From: Hymenobacter cavernae
GTDB lineage: Bacteria > Bacteroidota > Bacteroidia > Cytophagales > Hymenobacteraceae
Direction of reading: 5' to 3'
DNA length: 64,000 nucleotides
Assembly: GCF_014641455.1 (NCBI RefSeq)
Contig: NZ_BMHT01000006.1
Location: 186,001 to 250,000 of the forward strand
Shown here: piece by piece, positions 23,897-33,112 of the stretch
How the letters are laid out: every line of letters begins with the position of its first letter
Position numbering within the stretch: position 1 is the first letter of the stretch
Translations under genes and position numbers: made by a program
The notes under the pieces: model-generated
What the model saw: only the letters and a program-made list of their open reading frames with translations
What the model was told of the DNA's origin: nothing
The model's database searches: none

Positions 23897-24913
23897 CTGC
23901 GGCGTGGCAGCAGCAGTCAGGCGGCCGTTTTCTTCCCGAACCAGCCCGAACGGTTCGTCGCGCACGATCAGCAAGCCATCTAGGTCGCACACTTGAGCTA
24001 AGCTACTGAGCTGCAATGCCGACCAGATGCCGAGCGAGGTTTCGACCATGCAGCCGATCATGGTTTGGAGGCCATGCGCCTGCGTCTGGCGGAGCAGCCG
24101 AATGCCGTTGCGGTAGCCGCCGGCTTTCATCAGTTTCATGTTCACGCCGTGAAACTGCCGGGCGATGTCGGCAAAGTCGGCGGTATCCGTCACCGATTCA
24201 TCGGCAAACAGCGGATACGCGACCCTAGGTCGCAGGTAGCGGTAGTGGTCGGCGCAGGCGGCAGGCAACGGCTGCTCCAGCAGACGCACCTGCAACCCCG
24301 GCAGCGCGCTGATTTGTTCCAAAAAAAGCAGCAGCTTATCGGCGTCCGTCCAGGCTTCGTTTCCATCAATAATAAGCGGCCGGCCGGGCAGAATGCGGGT
24401 GAGTTCGCGCAGTAAATCGTAGCCGCTTTCCTCGTTCACCTTGATCTTCAGCAATTCGAACCGGTCCATACGCTGCTCCCGCACAAAATCGGGAATGGCA
24501 CCAGGGTCCATAATTGGCAGCGTAAAAGCCGTGGGCACAGCCGCTGCCGGAGCCGACACACCCAGCACCTGCGCCACGGTTTGCCCTGCTTGGTTCGCCA
24601 GCAGATGCACGTACGCTGATTCGAGCGCGAAGCGAAGCGCGTGGGCAGGCCTTTGTGCATCGAGCACTTGCCCCAGCTCATCCAGGCTTTGCACCTTACC
24701 TAGGTTTGTCGCCAGCAACTGCTCAAACTCGGCTTGTAGTCCTGCGGGCGTTTCGCCGTAGCGAATGTTAGGCGCCGCTTCACCCCACCCTACTGCGCCC
24801 CCGGCAGCCGTCACGCGCACGAGCAAGTTGGTTTTGGCAGTGGAAAAGTTGCGAGAAATTTTCCAGGTAAAACGCAGCGGTAATTCACGCGTTTGGAGCG
24901 TCCAGATGAGCAT
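23891..24913 (-). CDS. Dipeptide epimerase (enolase superfamily)
   Basis: A 340-residue enolase-superfamily member of the muconate-lactonizing subgroup. LLKIKV carries the first catalytic Lys pair (156/158). Metal ligands are D183 (DGNEAW), E213 (LLEQPLP) and D238 (ADES). The second Lys pair is in NMKLMKAGG (260/263), and GCMVET follows. This set fits L-Ala-D/L-Glu-type dipeptide epimerases, which act in murein-peptide recycling, better than o-succinylbenzoate synthase. The exact dipeptide is not determined. It overlaps its convergent neighbour by six bases. Usual length about 330-350, so it is complete. Confidence 0.87.
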   Translation of the reverse strand: MLIWTLQTRELPLRFTWKISRNFSTAKTNLLVRVTAAGGAVGWGEAAPNIRYGETPAGLQAEFEQLLATNLGKVQSLDELGQVLDAQRPAHALRFALESAYVHLLANQAGQTVAQVLGVSAPAAAVPTAFTLPIMDPGAIPDFVREQRMDRFELLKIKVNEESGYDLLRELTRILPGRPLIIDGNEAWTDADKLLLFLEQISALPGLQVRLLEQPLPAACADHYRYLRPRVAYPLFADESVTDTADFADIARQFHGVNMKLMKAGGYRNGIRLLRQTQAHGLQTMIGCMVETSLGIWSALQLSSLAQVCDLDGLLIVRDEPFGLVREENGRLTAAATPQL

Positions 24914-25261
24914 AACGGGCGGTGAGCAATCAGATGGGTTCTTGCGGCCTAAGTTGGGGCAATTACCGCAATTACGTATGGCCTACGCACTCGTAGCTGC
25001 TTGTACAAACTAGGGGTAGTTGCCCATGGCAGTAGTTGCTGCGTTAATCACGTAAATCAGCAAACAATTTTTTACTATCCTCTCGCAACCGAAAACTCCT
25101 GCAAAGCGTATATTATATAATTTTACTATTTTAATATATTAATTCTATGTGCAAATGGAAAATCTCATAATTTTAGTGGTAATTTTCATCTTTTCTCAAC
25201 AGATTATCGTATCGATCTTATTTAATAATTCTTCCGCCCATGTCTTTGCCCACCCTTGTAT
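24914..25261. other. AT-rich intergenic region
   Basis: No gene is seen. From about 25030 the sequence becomes strongly AT-rich (for example TTTTACTATTTTAATATATT), unlike the flanking DNA. It is the upstream region of the PA14/T9SS gene. TGTCTTTG at 25241 is a weak -7 candidate. No repeat was found. Confidence 0.6.
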
Positions 25262-26410
25262 ATGAAAGCTTTTTCCACTCATCCTTATCTTTTTAAATTT
25301 ACAATTTTTATAAGCAGCTTTGTAATTAATCTACTAACTGCTATCACTACTTTTGCTCAGCAAGAAAGTTCTTCTATTGGGCTTAAAGCTGATTTTTATC
25401 ACGGGTATTTTTACGACGACCTAGGCTTTTTCAACCAGAATGAGCCAGTTATTGTAAGCCGAACTATTAATAATCTTCAATTTGAAGAAAGCGAATCCGA
25501 CAACTTCAACATTGGCAAGGGTGCAACATACTACTCACCCGGCAAGCCCGACGAATTCAGCGCCCGCTTCTACGGAAAAATTTATATTACAACTCCTGGC
25601 GCTTATACCTTTCATTTAAGCTCAGATGATGGCGCTTCTTTGTGGTTTGATAATGAGGCCAAACCACTCATAAGTAACACTGGCGACATGAAAGGCATGC
25701 AGTATACCGCTGCTTCCAAAACCTTAAGCGCTGGATTTCATGATCTTCTGATATACTACGGGGAACACGGCGGTAGTCAGGCGCTGGTGCTCGAATATGC
25801 CAGTGGCGACCTGGTGCGACAAGTAATCCCGAATGGCGTGTTCTATCCTGTTGCGAATTCGGTAGTATCGCCGGTGCTCACCGATTTCACGGTCGCTGCA
25901 AAGTACCAGCAGGTTACACTCGACTGGCGCACTCAGACCGAGCTAAATAGTCAGTCTTTCGTGGTGGAGCGCTCCACCGACGGCAAAAGTTTCAAGGATT
26001 TACTTCAGCAGCCGGGTGCTGGCACCAGCACTGATCCGCATACTTATAAGGCGCTTGATGAAAGCGCGCCTACAGGATTGGTTTACTACCGTTTGCGCCA
26101 AGAGCTTGGCACTGGTCAAAAGGTCTACTCTCCTATCAAAGCCGTGAAGATTGAGCAGGCACCGCCACCTAGCTTTAGTGTCTACCCGAACCCAAATGCC
26201 GGCAAGTTTTACCTTGAAATTCAGCAAGCCACCTCGCAACCCGCTCTTTTAGAGCTTCTTGATATGAGCGGGCGTAGCCAATACCAACAGCAAATAGTTA
26301 ACCCGGCCGAGACCCAACGCATTGTATCACAGTTGGCTACTGGTATGTATATTCTACGCCTGAAAACCACTACTGTCACACTGACGCAAAAGCTGGTTAT
26401 TGCCAAATAA
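25262..26410 (+). CDS. PA14-domain protein with T9SS type A sorting tail
   Basis: A 382-residue secreted protein. The signal peptide (through TTFAQ) is followed by a PA14 lectin-like fold (GLKADFYHGYFYDDLG, and later YGKIYITTPGAYTFHLSSDDGASLWFD), a fibronectin-like strand set (AKYQQVTLDWRTQTELNSQSFVVERSTDG), and a C-terminal sorting domain (SVYPNPNAGKFYLEI, ending ATGMYILRLKTTTVTLTQKLVIAK). PA14 modules bind sugars, so a surface glycan-binding or adhesin role is likely. The start is the ATG at 25262. The first half is AT-richer than the second. It is T9SS cargo; the secretion apparatus itself is not in this window. Confidence 0.85.
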   Translation: MKAFSTHPYLFKFTIFISSFVINLLTAITTFAQQESSSIGLKADFYHGYFYDDLGFFNQNEPVIVSRTINNLQFEESESDNFNIGKGATYYSPGKPDEFSARFYGKIYITTPGAYTFHLSSDDGASLWFDNEAKPLISNTGDMKGMQYTAASKTLSAGFHDLLIYYGEHGGSQALVLEYASGDLVRQVIPNGVFYPVANSVVSPVLTDFTVAAKYQQVTLDWRTQTELNSQSFVVERSTDGKSFKDLLQQPGAGTSTDPHTYKALDESAPTGLVYYRLRQELGTGQKVYSPIKAVKIEQAPPPSFSVYPNPNAGKFYLEIQQATSQPALLELLDMSGRSQYQQQIVNPAETQRIVSQLATGMYILRLKTTTVTLTQKLVIAK

Positions 26411-26458
26411 ACTCCTTTGCTTTGCAGCAGAAGTTGGCTGCGAGCTAGCTTCTATCAA

Positions 26459-26490
26459 CAGAAAAAGGCCGCATGCGCGGCCTTTTTCTG
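26459..26490 (+). terminator. Terminator after the PA14 gene
   Basis: CAGAAAAAGGCCGC-ATGC-GCGGCC followed by TTTTTCTG, a strong GC stem with a T-run. Confidence 0.85.
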
Positions 26491-26540
26491 TTAAATTACC
26501 CGCCCAGCAAAGCCGGAACGTCCTGACAAGCGCAAAAACT

Positions 26541-26548
26541 TATCTTTG
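26541..26548 (+). promoter_or_regulatory. Predicted -7 element TATCTTTG of the symporter gene
   Basis: It matches TAnnTTTG exactly, 35 bases before the ATG at 26584. Confidence 0.6.
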
Positions 26549-26583
26549 CTGAGTTTCCGCCGATTTACCCCGAACTTTCCTGC

Positions 26584-28002
26584 ATGAAGTTTTCGCGTCT
26601 CGTTCCGCTGGTTTTTGTTCTTTTCCTGGTTGCTGCGGTCCTTACCGCATTGTCGGCTTATCAGCTGGCTGCTCTGCCGGCTGCCGTTCCGACGGCGGCT
26701 CGCTGGCTGTTTTTAGCCACTCTTGCGGTCTATGCCACGCAGCGCCGCTCGCTCACGTTCTGGATTGTTGTGAGCATGTTCGTGGGCGCCGAAATAGGTC
26801 ATGATTACCCTACAGTGGCCGTGAACCTAAAGGTGCTCAGCGACGTGTTTCTGCGTTTGGTAAAGACCATCATTGCGCCGCTCGTGTTTGCGACGCTTGT
26901 AGTAGGTATTGCAGGGCACGCCAACCTCAAACAAGTTGGCAAGATGGGCTTGAAAGCGTTGGTCTACTTTGAGATTATTACCACGTTTGCACTCTTCATT
27001 GGCCTGGCTGCCATCAACTTGACCAAGGCCGGAGTCGGAGTAAGCCAAAGTGGAGCCGCTGCCGAAGCCGAAAAGCTCCAGACCGTCGAGCAGACGACCT
27101 CCGACATTATTCTGCACATCTTCCCCGAAAACATTGCCAAGTCCATCGCCGAAGGACAGGTGCTGCAAGTCGTCATCTTCGCTATCATTTTCGCCATTGG
27201 CCTGGCTATGGTGCACGACAAGCACCGTCGCCCCATGCTTACGTTCGCTGAAAGCCTCTCGGAAGTGATGTTCAAATTCACCAACGTGGTAATGTTTTTT
27301 GCCCCCCTAGGTGTTGGCGGCGCCCTCGCCTATACGGTTGGTAAGATGGGCTTTGCACCATTGCTGAACGCTTTTCAGCTGCTGCTCACCTTGTACGGCG
27401 CGCTCATTGCCTTTCTGCTGCTGGTGCTGCTGCCTGTCGCGCTGCTCATGCGTATTCCGGTGAAGCGCTTCGTGCAGGCCATTGCCGAGCCCGTAAGTAT
27501 TGCCTTTGCCACCACCAGCTCGGAGGCGGCCCTGCCCCGCGCTATGGAAGCCATGGAGAGCATCGGGGTACCGCGCCGCATTGTGGCCTTCGTGATGCCA
27601 ACGGGCTACTCCTTCAACCTCGATGGCACCACCTTGTACCTGTCGCTGGCGGCCGTGTTTGTGGCGCAGGCGGCCGGTATCGAGTTATCACTTGGGCAGC
27701 AGTTGGTTATGGTATTCACGCTGATGCTCACCAGCAAAGGCGTGGCTGGCGTGCCTAGGGCCTCTCTGGTGATTCTGCTGGCTACGGTGGCTTCGTTCAA
27801 TCTGCCTTCCTGGCCCGTGTTCATCATCCTAGGTATTGATGCGCTAATGGACATGGCTCGCACCGCCGTGAACGTTATCGGCAACTGCCTGGCAACGGCC
27901 GTGGTAGCACGCTGGGAAGGCGAGTTCGTTGATAATTACTACGCGCCGGAAGTAACAGCTCTCGCGGAGCCCGACAGCGAGCTGGCCCACCAGGCCCACT
28001 AG
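26584..28002 (+). CDS. Dicarboxylate/amino acid:cation symporter (DAACS)
   Basis: A 472-residue membrane protein with 8 or more hydrophobic segments and the family core: FAFATTSSEAALPRAMEAME-like (here VSIAFATTSSEAALPRA, HP1 tip), MPTGYSFNLDGTTLYLSLA (TM7 NMDGT-type), and DALMDMARTAVNVIGNCLATAVVAR at the C-terminus (TM8 substrate Asp and Arg). It should take up glutamate, aspartate or C4-dicarboxylates with Na+ or H+ at the inner membrane. Full length, single gene, with a terminator on each side. Confidence 0.93.
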   Translation: MKFSRLVPLVFVLFLVAAVLTALSAYQLAALPAAVPTAARWLFLATLAVYATQRRSLTFWIVVSMFVGAEIGHDYPTVAVNLKVLSDVFLRLVKTIIAPLVFATLVVGIAGHANLKQVGKMGLKALVYFEIITTFALFIGLAAINLTKAGVGVSQSGAAAEAEKLQTVEQTTSDIILHIFPENIAKSIAEGQVLQVVIFAIIFAIGLAMVHDKHRRPMLTFAESLSEVMFKFTNVVMFFAPLGVGGALAYTVGKMGFAPLLNAFQLLLTLYGALIAFLLLVLLPVALLMRIPVKRFVQAIAEPVSIAFATTSSEAALPRAMEAMESIGVPRRIVAFVMPTGYSFNLDGTTLYLSLAAVFVAQAAGIELSLGQQLVMVFTLMLTSKGVAGVPRASLVILLATVASFNLPSWPVFIILGIDALMDMARTAVNVIGNCLATAVVARWEGEFVDNYYAPEVTALAEPDSELAHQAH

Positions 28003-28079
28003 TACTTTTCAGCGTTTTGTCCAGCGTTCTTCCTGGCTTCGCACCAGCAACGGCTACCTAGCTTTGCTCACTTCCCCTT

Positions 28080-28110
28080 GTGAAAAGCCCACCGAACACG
28101 GGCTTTTCAC
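28080..28110 (+). terminator. Terminator of the symporter gene
   Basis: GTGAAAAGCCC-ACCGAACAC-GGGCTTTTCAC is followed by ATTTTTTTTGAC. An AT-rich stretch (to about 28200) with no gene follows. Confidence 0.8.
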
Positions 28111-28203
28111 ATTTTTTTTGACTTTTTATATTAATAAATATATATTTTATATTATTTATCATGTAATTGTATTTCACCATGAACAGATAGTGAAATAGTT
28201 GTT

Positions 28204-28211
28204 TAAATTTG
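28204..28211 (+). promoter_or_regulatory. Predicted -7 element TAAATTTG
   Basis: It fits TAnnTTTG, 41 bases before the ATG at 28253, in an AT-rich gap. Confidence 0.45.
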
Positions 28212-28252
28212 ATGCGTGTCCTGCTTCTCACCTACTTGCTTCCTGCTTTATC

Positions 28253-28897
28253 ATGAATGCCTCTTTACGTTATCTGCTGCTTTGTTTATTGAGTTTTTCT
28301 ACGCTGTCTGGCTGTATGTCAGTCGACAAGGTTTTGTTCCAACCCCATTCTGCTGGCTTAGATAACCGCTTGCCTGCCTTGAAGATAGCTGTTGATAATG
28401 GGCCCTTAATGAACAGTGATGGTTCGCTGCCAGAAGATCCATTTCGCCTGTTTGAGCGCGAAGTGAGCCATAACTTGGTCGACCCTGCCGACAGCACAAA
28501 GTTTGGCTACATGAAGCTAACTGTTACCTCGGCTGTTAGTGCACGACAAGGCAAGGGGTTACAAGCGTTTCAAATGGCTACCCTGATGGTTCCCAGCTTG
28601 TTTGGAGTACCGTTGGAATATTACCGGACCAAGCTCCGCGCCCAAGTACAGGTGCTCAACTCGCGGGGAGAAGTACTAGGCACCTATAGTGGCTCGGGCA
28701 CCTCCACGGTGAACGTGGCAATGTATCATGGCTATTCGCAAACTGACGCCGGTCGCTTAGCCGATATCACAGCGTTGCGTTACGCCTTAAATATGATTCG
28801 GCCGCAGCTTGAGCTGGCTTCTGACTCGCTGCGTGCTAAGCTCTTAGCCAGCGGGCCTATCGAGCCACTACCAGGCGAAACAGCCTCACGGCGATAG
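28253..28897 (+). CDS. Hypothetical lipoprotein
   Basis: A 214-residue protein with signal MNASLRYLLLCLLSFSTLSGC (lipobox LSGC, Cys at 21). The mature part has YYRTKLRAQVQVLNSRGEVLGTYSGSG, a beta-hairpin pattern seen in Bacteroidota outer-membrane lipoproteins, and a last helix RYALNMIRPQLELASDSLRAKLLASG. No family recognised. The ATG at 28253 is chosen for the signal peptide. It has its own predicted promoter and terminator, so it is monocistronic. Function unknown. Confidence 0.7.
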   Translation: MNASLRYLLLCLLSFSTLSGCMSVDKVLFQPHSAGLDNRLPALKIAVDNGPLMNSDGSLPEDPFRLFEREVSHNLVDPADSTKFGYMKLTVTSAVSARQGKGLQAFQMATLMVPSLFGVPLEYYRTKLRAQVQVLNSRGEVLGTYSGSGTSTVNVAMYHGYSQTDAGRLADITALRYALNMIRPQLELASDSLRAKLLASGPIEPLPGETASRR

Positions 28898-28940
28898 AAT
28901 AAACATCAGCTAGAAGGCTGGCTTTTATATAGCTGAAACG

Positions 28941-28971
28941 AAAAACGCTCGGTAGGACCGAGCGTTTTTTT
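28941..28971 (+). terminator. Terminator
   Basis: AAAAACGCTCGGT-AGG-ACCGAGCGTTTTTTT. Confidence 0.88.
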
Positions 28972-29050
28972 GTGCGATAATTAAACGCTTACTGGCTCCA
29001 CGCATCTATGGCCCAAAACGACACCTAGGTTCTTCATCCCTCCTACTCTT

Positions 29051-29944
29051 ATGAAAGCTACCTCCTTCCACACATTCCTCCGGTTGCTGCTCGTCCTTAT
29101 TCTTGTTGTAGGCTACACTGCGGCCTTTGCCCAGCGCTTAGGCCGCAGCGCCGATAAACCAGCGCGCCAGGAACTCCAAGCCTATTACGCCCAGAACGTA
29201 CTGCCAGTAGTGCGGGAACAGCGCCAGAAGCTGGAAGCCCAACTCTCCGCCGACGACAAAGTGGCGCTGGCTAGCTACCGCGCACAACTCCGAACAAGCC
29301 GCCAAGAAGGCAAGGCGCTACTTCAAAGCTTCCGCCCGGCCAAGCTAGGTCAGGCCCAACCTACGCGCCCGGAGCTAACAGATGCTCAGCGCCAACAGCT
29401 TCAGCAGCAGCGCACCCAAAGACAGGCCGTGATGCAGAAAGTAACCCAAGTGGCCCAGAAATATGACACTAACATCAAGCAGCTAGCCTCCGAAATTGAG
29501 CCGCAACGCGAAAAATGGACGATGGACACCAAAGCCATTGTCATGAAGTATGCCACGCCGGAGCAACAAGAAAAGCTAGCTCACTTTGCGGGCAACCGGC
29601 ACAAGGCAGGCCTAGGTCATTTCTTCCGACCCAGCGTGTTTCTGCTGATGGACCCCAATGCACCAACTGCCAAACAAGCAACGAAGGACCTAGGTACCAG
29701 CCTATTCCCAAACCCCAGCAACGGCACTACCCAGTTGGAGTACAATGTGGCAAAAGCGGGCCCCGTGACAATAGAACTGCTGGATGGTCGCGGCAACACC
29801 CTGCGCAAGATCCTCGATCAGCAAAGCAAGGAAAAAGGCGCGCACGTACTGGTGGTGAACGTCGATGACTTATCCAACGGCACCTATTTTTACAAGATCA
29901 CCAGCCGCACCGGCTCCGAAACCAAACGCTTTTTGAAGCAATAA
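29051..29944 (+). CDS. Exported helical protein with T9SS type A sorting tail
   Basis: A 297-residue secreted protein. A signal peptide (through TAAFAQ) is followed by a Gln/Arg-rich helical region (about residues 35-190: ELQAYYAQNVLPVVREQRQK, then TDAQRQQLQQQRTQRQAVM) of the CpxP/Spy-like or DUF-type helical chaperone style. A sorting domain follows (SLFPNPSNGTTQLEYN, ending YKITSRTGSETKRFLKQ). The helical part may act as a periplasmic or surface chaperone; that is inference. It is T9SS cargo like the genes at 25262, 40770 and 42791. Confidence 0.8.
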   Translation: MKATSFHTFLRLLLVLILVVGYTAAFAQRLGRSADKPARQELQAYYAQNVLPVVREQRQKLEAQLSADDKVALASYRAQLRTSRQEGKALLQSFRPAKLGQAQPTRPELTDAQRQQLQQQRTQRQAVMQKVTQVAQKYDTNIKQLASEIEPQREKWTMDTKAIVMKYATPEQQEKLAHFAGNRHKAGLGHFFRPSVFLLMDPNAPTAKQATKDLGTSLFPNPSNGTTQLEYNVAKAGPVTIELLDGRGNTLRKILDQQSKEKGAHVLVVNVDDLSNGTYFYKITSRTGSETKRFLKQ

Positions 29945-29965
29945 GCTGGGCCTGAATTACGTACA

Positions 29966-29993
29966 GAAGTCAGTCCGCAAGGGCTGGCTTTTT
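29966..29993 (+). terminator. Terminator
   Basis: AAGTCAGTCC-GCAA-GGGCTGGCTT plus a T-run; the stem uses G-T pairs. Confidence 0.7.
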
Positions 29994-30021
29994 TGTTGAG
30001 GCTCCCGCGGCGCTACCGGCT

Positions 30022-30029
30022 TATCTTTG
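30022..30029 (+). promoter_or_regulatory. Predicted -7 element TATCTTTG with almost no leader
   Basis: It fits TAnnTTTG and ends six bases before the ATG at 30036. A start of transcription at the usual distance would fall on or next to the start codon. Confidence 0.5.
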
Positions 30030-30035
30030 CTTGCT

Positions 30036-30626
30036 ATGATACGTAATCTGTTCGTTTGGCTCCTGCTCAGCGGGGCTACCCTCGCGCTTGCCGCCTGCTG
30101 CGGCAACGTTCCCTGCGACAAGCAGGACGACTACGCCGATGCCCTGTTTTTCAAGTTCAACCTCGATTCAACCAGCACCCAAGGCTTTCGCCGCAAAGAC
30201 ATCGACACGGTGTATTTGAAACGTTATTCGCTGCCGGATACTGTTCTGAACACCAAGCCTACCGTCGAAACAATACGGCTTCTGCGCCCTCAACGGCAGG
30301 ACAGCCTGCCGATCATTATCAACAACAACACGCCCTTTACCGCAGCCAATAACCGCAAACTGAATAGCTACCGCTACACGCTGTTTGTTGTGCGCTACCC
30401 AGCTACCTCTAAGCCGAAGATTATTGATACTGTGCGCTTTGTGCTAGATAACATTAAGCTTGATACCCGTTTAGAAGGCGAAGGCTGCTGCATGTATTAC
30501 CGTAACCTGAGTAAAATCGTAGAAGTAAGTGAGATGCGGCAATTCGGCATGCGCCAGAACACAGTGCGCTGTGATGTCACAAAGAAGAACGGCCAAGACC
30601 AGCCAATTACCCTCAATCGGTTCTGA
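30036..30626 (+). CDS. Hypothetical lipoprotein
   Basis: A 196-residue protein with signal MIRNLFVWLLLSGATLALAACC (lipobox LAAC). The mature part begins with a Cys-rich CCGNVPC and has a later GEGCCMYYRN; two Cys pairs suggest disulphides. Many Thr and Asn, beta-rich. No family recognised. The ATG at 30036 is chosen because the open frame upstream is only three codons and holds the promoter element. Function unknown. Confidence 0.7.
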   Translation: MIRNLFVWLLLSGATLALAACCGNVPCDKQDDYADALFFKFNLDSTSTQGFRRKDIDTVYLKRYSLPDTVLNTKPTVETIRLLRPQRQDSLPIIINNNTPFTAANNRKLNSYRYTLFVVRYPATSKPKIIDTVRFVLDNIKLDTRLEGEGCCMYYRNLSKIVEVSEMRQFGMRQNTVRCDVTKKNGQDQPITLNRF

Positions 30627-30729
30627 GCCTAGCTTGTTTCGCGCACACGGGAATAGCTGAAACCTAGGTAGTTCGTCGTCTGTAGTGCCCGCTCAACTTA
30701 TTTGCTCTTTTGCCTGTTCTGCTTCCACT

Positions 30730-33057
30730 ATGTTGACCGAACTTACTGCCCGTCCCGTCGTTGTGGGTTTCCCTTTTAAATCGACGCTGAGTCTGGAGCC
30801 GCTTATTGCCTATTGGAAATCGCGCGAGCAGGACAGCAACTCTGGGGTGGCGCTGCTCGCCCAGGCCATCGGCGAGCAGGTGGCGGCTAACCCTTGGTGC
30901 CGCGGCCCTATCATGGATATGAGCGTGCTGGAATGCAACTGTGACTTGGTGGAAACGCTGATGATAGCGCTGTTCCCACCCGCGGCCCGCGAAACCGACA
31001 TCAGCGGTGCTATTCCGCCGTTCCAGTACTACAGCTTCTATCACACGCCGCTTTTCGCGCAGGTAATGCTTAATAATCTGACGATTAAGCAGCCTCTTAA
31101 CATCGACGCGCGCACGATGAACATCCACACCACGCGCATGGTGTACCAGCTCATCCTGGAAACTATTTACGGCGTTACGCTGCCCGTCACGCGTTCCATC
31201 ATCTTCACCGTGCCCGACTACAGCATTGGCTTGTACCGGCACTACAGCGTCACGTTCGACTCTTCATTCCTGACGGTGCATGTGGTGGGCGAAAAGCCCG
31301 AGCTAACGGAAGAACAGCTGGAGATGCTGACCCGTAACTTCCACCGGACTGACTTGTGGCAGGAATATCTACCTGCCGAAAGGTTTGATCTTGAAGGCTT
31401 TAACATCCTACATCTGGTAGATGTAACGGATCAGGAAATCTTATCGGAGCTGAAGTATGACCTGCTGGAGCGCGACGTGCTGCAAGCCTCCGACCGCCTG
31501 GAGCAGATTCAGGAGAAGCTGCGGGTGCTGTTTGGCCGGCCATTTTTGCAGCTAGGTATTGCCGCTTACGATGAGAAAAAGCAGGCCTTCGTCGACTTTG
31601 GCCGCAAGATCAACCACAGCTTTCTGACCAAGCAGCTCACCAACCAGGATGCTACCAGCGGCTTCCGCCAGATCTACACGCAGCTCTGGCAAGACCGCCA
31701 GCCCCTCGTGCTCGAAGACGTGGAGAAGGCCGACATTCCCGAAGACCTGCGCCAGCAGATTCTGAGCCTAGGTATCCGGTCGGCTATCCTAGCTATTCTA
31801 CCCTACGGCGACGATACAGTGGGCTTGCTGGAGCTAGGTTCGCCCAACGTCGGCGACCTGGACGAGTTTTGCCTGGAGAAGGTCACGCAGTTTGTGCCGC
31901 TGTTTGCGGTGGCCGTAAAGCGCAACGCCGAGGAGCTGCAAACCCGCGTGCAATCTATTATCAAAGAGAAGTTTACGGCCATTCACCCCACCATGGAATG
32001 GCGCTTCACTGATGCAGCCTTGCACCTGCTGGAGCAGTTTGAGGCCGGCAACAAAAACGCGGAGATGGAGAGCATCGTGTTTCACGATGTGTATCCGCTG
32101 CACGGCTCCGCCGACATCCGCAGCAGCAGCACGGCCCGCAACGAAGCCATTCAGGCCGACCTGATTGAGCATCTGACCTTAGCAAATAAGGTCCTCAAGA
32201 AAGCCTCTGAATTCCAGGCGTTGCCTATTCTGGATGAGTTGAAATTTTACGTCAATAAGAACCTGCGGCGTCTGCGGCAAGGCATTCTGACGGGGGACGA
32301 GGTGAGTATTTTTGAGTCGCTGAAGACGGAGGTAGAGCCTCTGTTCACTTACCTGGCCCAGAATACACCCGAGCTGCGGTTCGTGATTGATAACTATTGG
32401 GCGAACATGGACCCCGAGCTAGGTATCGTTTATAAGCGGCGTAAAGCCTTCGAGCAGAGCGTGATGCTGATCAATGACACCATCAGCGACTACCTCGACG
32501 AGGAAGAAGCCAAGGCCCAGCAGATGTACCCGCACTACTTCCAGCGGTTCAAGACTGATGGCGTGGAGCACAACATCTACGTGGGCGCGTCCTTAGTCGA
32601 AAATAAGCCGTTTGACCTGGTTTTCCTGAAGAACCTACGCCTGTGGCAGCTGCTGGTCACGATTGAGATTACGCGGCGCACTCACCTGCTGAAGCCCGCG
32701 CTGCCTGTTCCGCTCGACACAACCCAGCTGCTTCTGGTGCACAGCCAGCCGCTGAGTATCCGTTTCCGGCAGGATGAGCGGCAATTCGACGTAGATGGCG
32801 CTTATAACATTCGCTACGAAATCGTTAAGAAGCGCATCGACAAGGCCACAGTGCTCGGCACCGGCGAGCGGCTTACGCAGCCCGGCACCATTGCGCTGGT
32901 CTACTCCCAATCACGCGAGGCCGATGAATACCTCGAATACATCGACTATCTCCACGACCGTGAGCTGCTGGAGCCCGGCGTAGAAGAGTTGGAACTGGAA
33001 GAGCTACAAGGCGTTAAAGGCCTGCTGGCCTTGCGCGTACGAGTAAAACTTAGTTGA
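30730..33057 (+). CDS. Large GAF-domain protein
   Basis: A 775-residue soluble protein without signal or membrane segments. A GAF-type fold is recognisable near residues 280-430 (TKQLTNQDATSGFRQIYTQLW, then DLRQQILSLGIRSAILAILPYG, then VGLLELGSPN). The C-terminal half is long helices and ends in acidic repeats (PGVEELELEELQG). Bacteroidota carry a conserved family of this size that is annotated only as GAF domain-containing protein; ligand and output are unknown and no kinase, cyclase or DNA-binding domain is present. The start is the ATG at 30730, with the open frame upstream non-protein-like. No operon partner. Confidence 0.75.
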   Translation: MLTELTARPVVVGFPFKSTLSLEPLIAYWKSREQDSNSGVALLAQAIGEQVAANPWCRGPIMDMSVLECNCDLVETLMIALFPPAARETDISGAIPPFQYYSFYHTPLFAQVMLNNLTIKQPLNIDARTMNIHTTRMVYQLILETIYGVTLPVTRSIIFTVPDYSIGLYRHYSVTFDSSFLTVHVVGEKPELTEEQLEMLTRNFHRTDLWQEYLPAERFDLEGFNILHLVDVTDQEILSELKYDLLERDVLQASDRLEQIQEKLRVLFGRPFLQLGIAAYDEKKQAFVDFGRKINHSFLTKQLTNQDATSGFRQIYTQLWQDRQPLVLEDVEKADIPEDLRQQILSLGIRSAILAILPYGDDTVGLLELGSPNVGDLDEFCLEKVTQFVPLFAVAVKRNAEELQTRVQSIIKEKFTAIHPTMEWRFTDAALHLLEQFEAGNKNAEMESIVFHDVYPLHGSADIRSSSTARNEAIQADLIEHLTLANKVLKKASEFQALPILDELKFYVNKNLRRLRQGILTGDEVSIFESLKTEVEPLFTYLAQNTPELRFVIDNYWANMDPELGIVYKRRKAFEQSVMLINDTISDYLDEEEAKAQQMYPHYFQRFKTDGVEHNIYVGASLVENKPFDLVFLKNLRLWQLLVTIEITRRTHLLKPALPVPLDTTQLLLVHSQPLSIRFRQDERQFDVDGAYNIRYEIVKKRIDKATVLGTGERLTQPGTIALVYSQSREADEYLEYIDYLHDRELLEPGVEELELEELQGVKGLLALRVRVKLS

Positions 33058-33062
33058 CAGTA

Positions 33063-33112
33063 AGCAATGAGCAGTGACCAATGCACCTTACCAAATTACT
33101 CACTGCTCATTG
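33063..33112. repeat. Inverted repeat AGCAATGAGCAGTGA overlapping a stop codon
   Basis: AGCAATGAGCAGTGA at 33063 pairs with TCACTGCTCATTG ending at 33112. The right arm encodes the last codons and the stop (33096-33098) of the convergent PAP2 gene. Confidence 0.7.
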
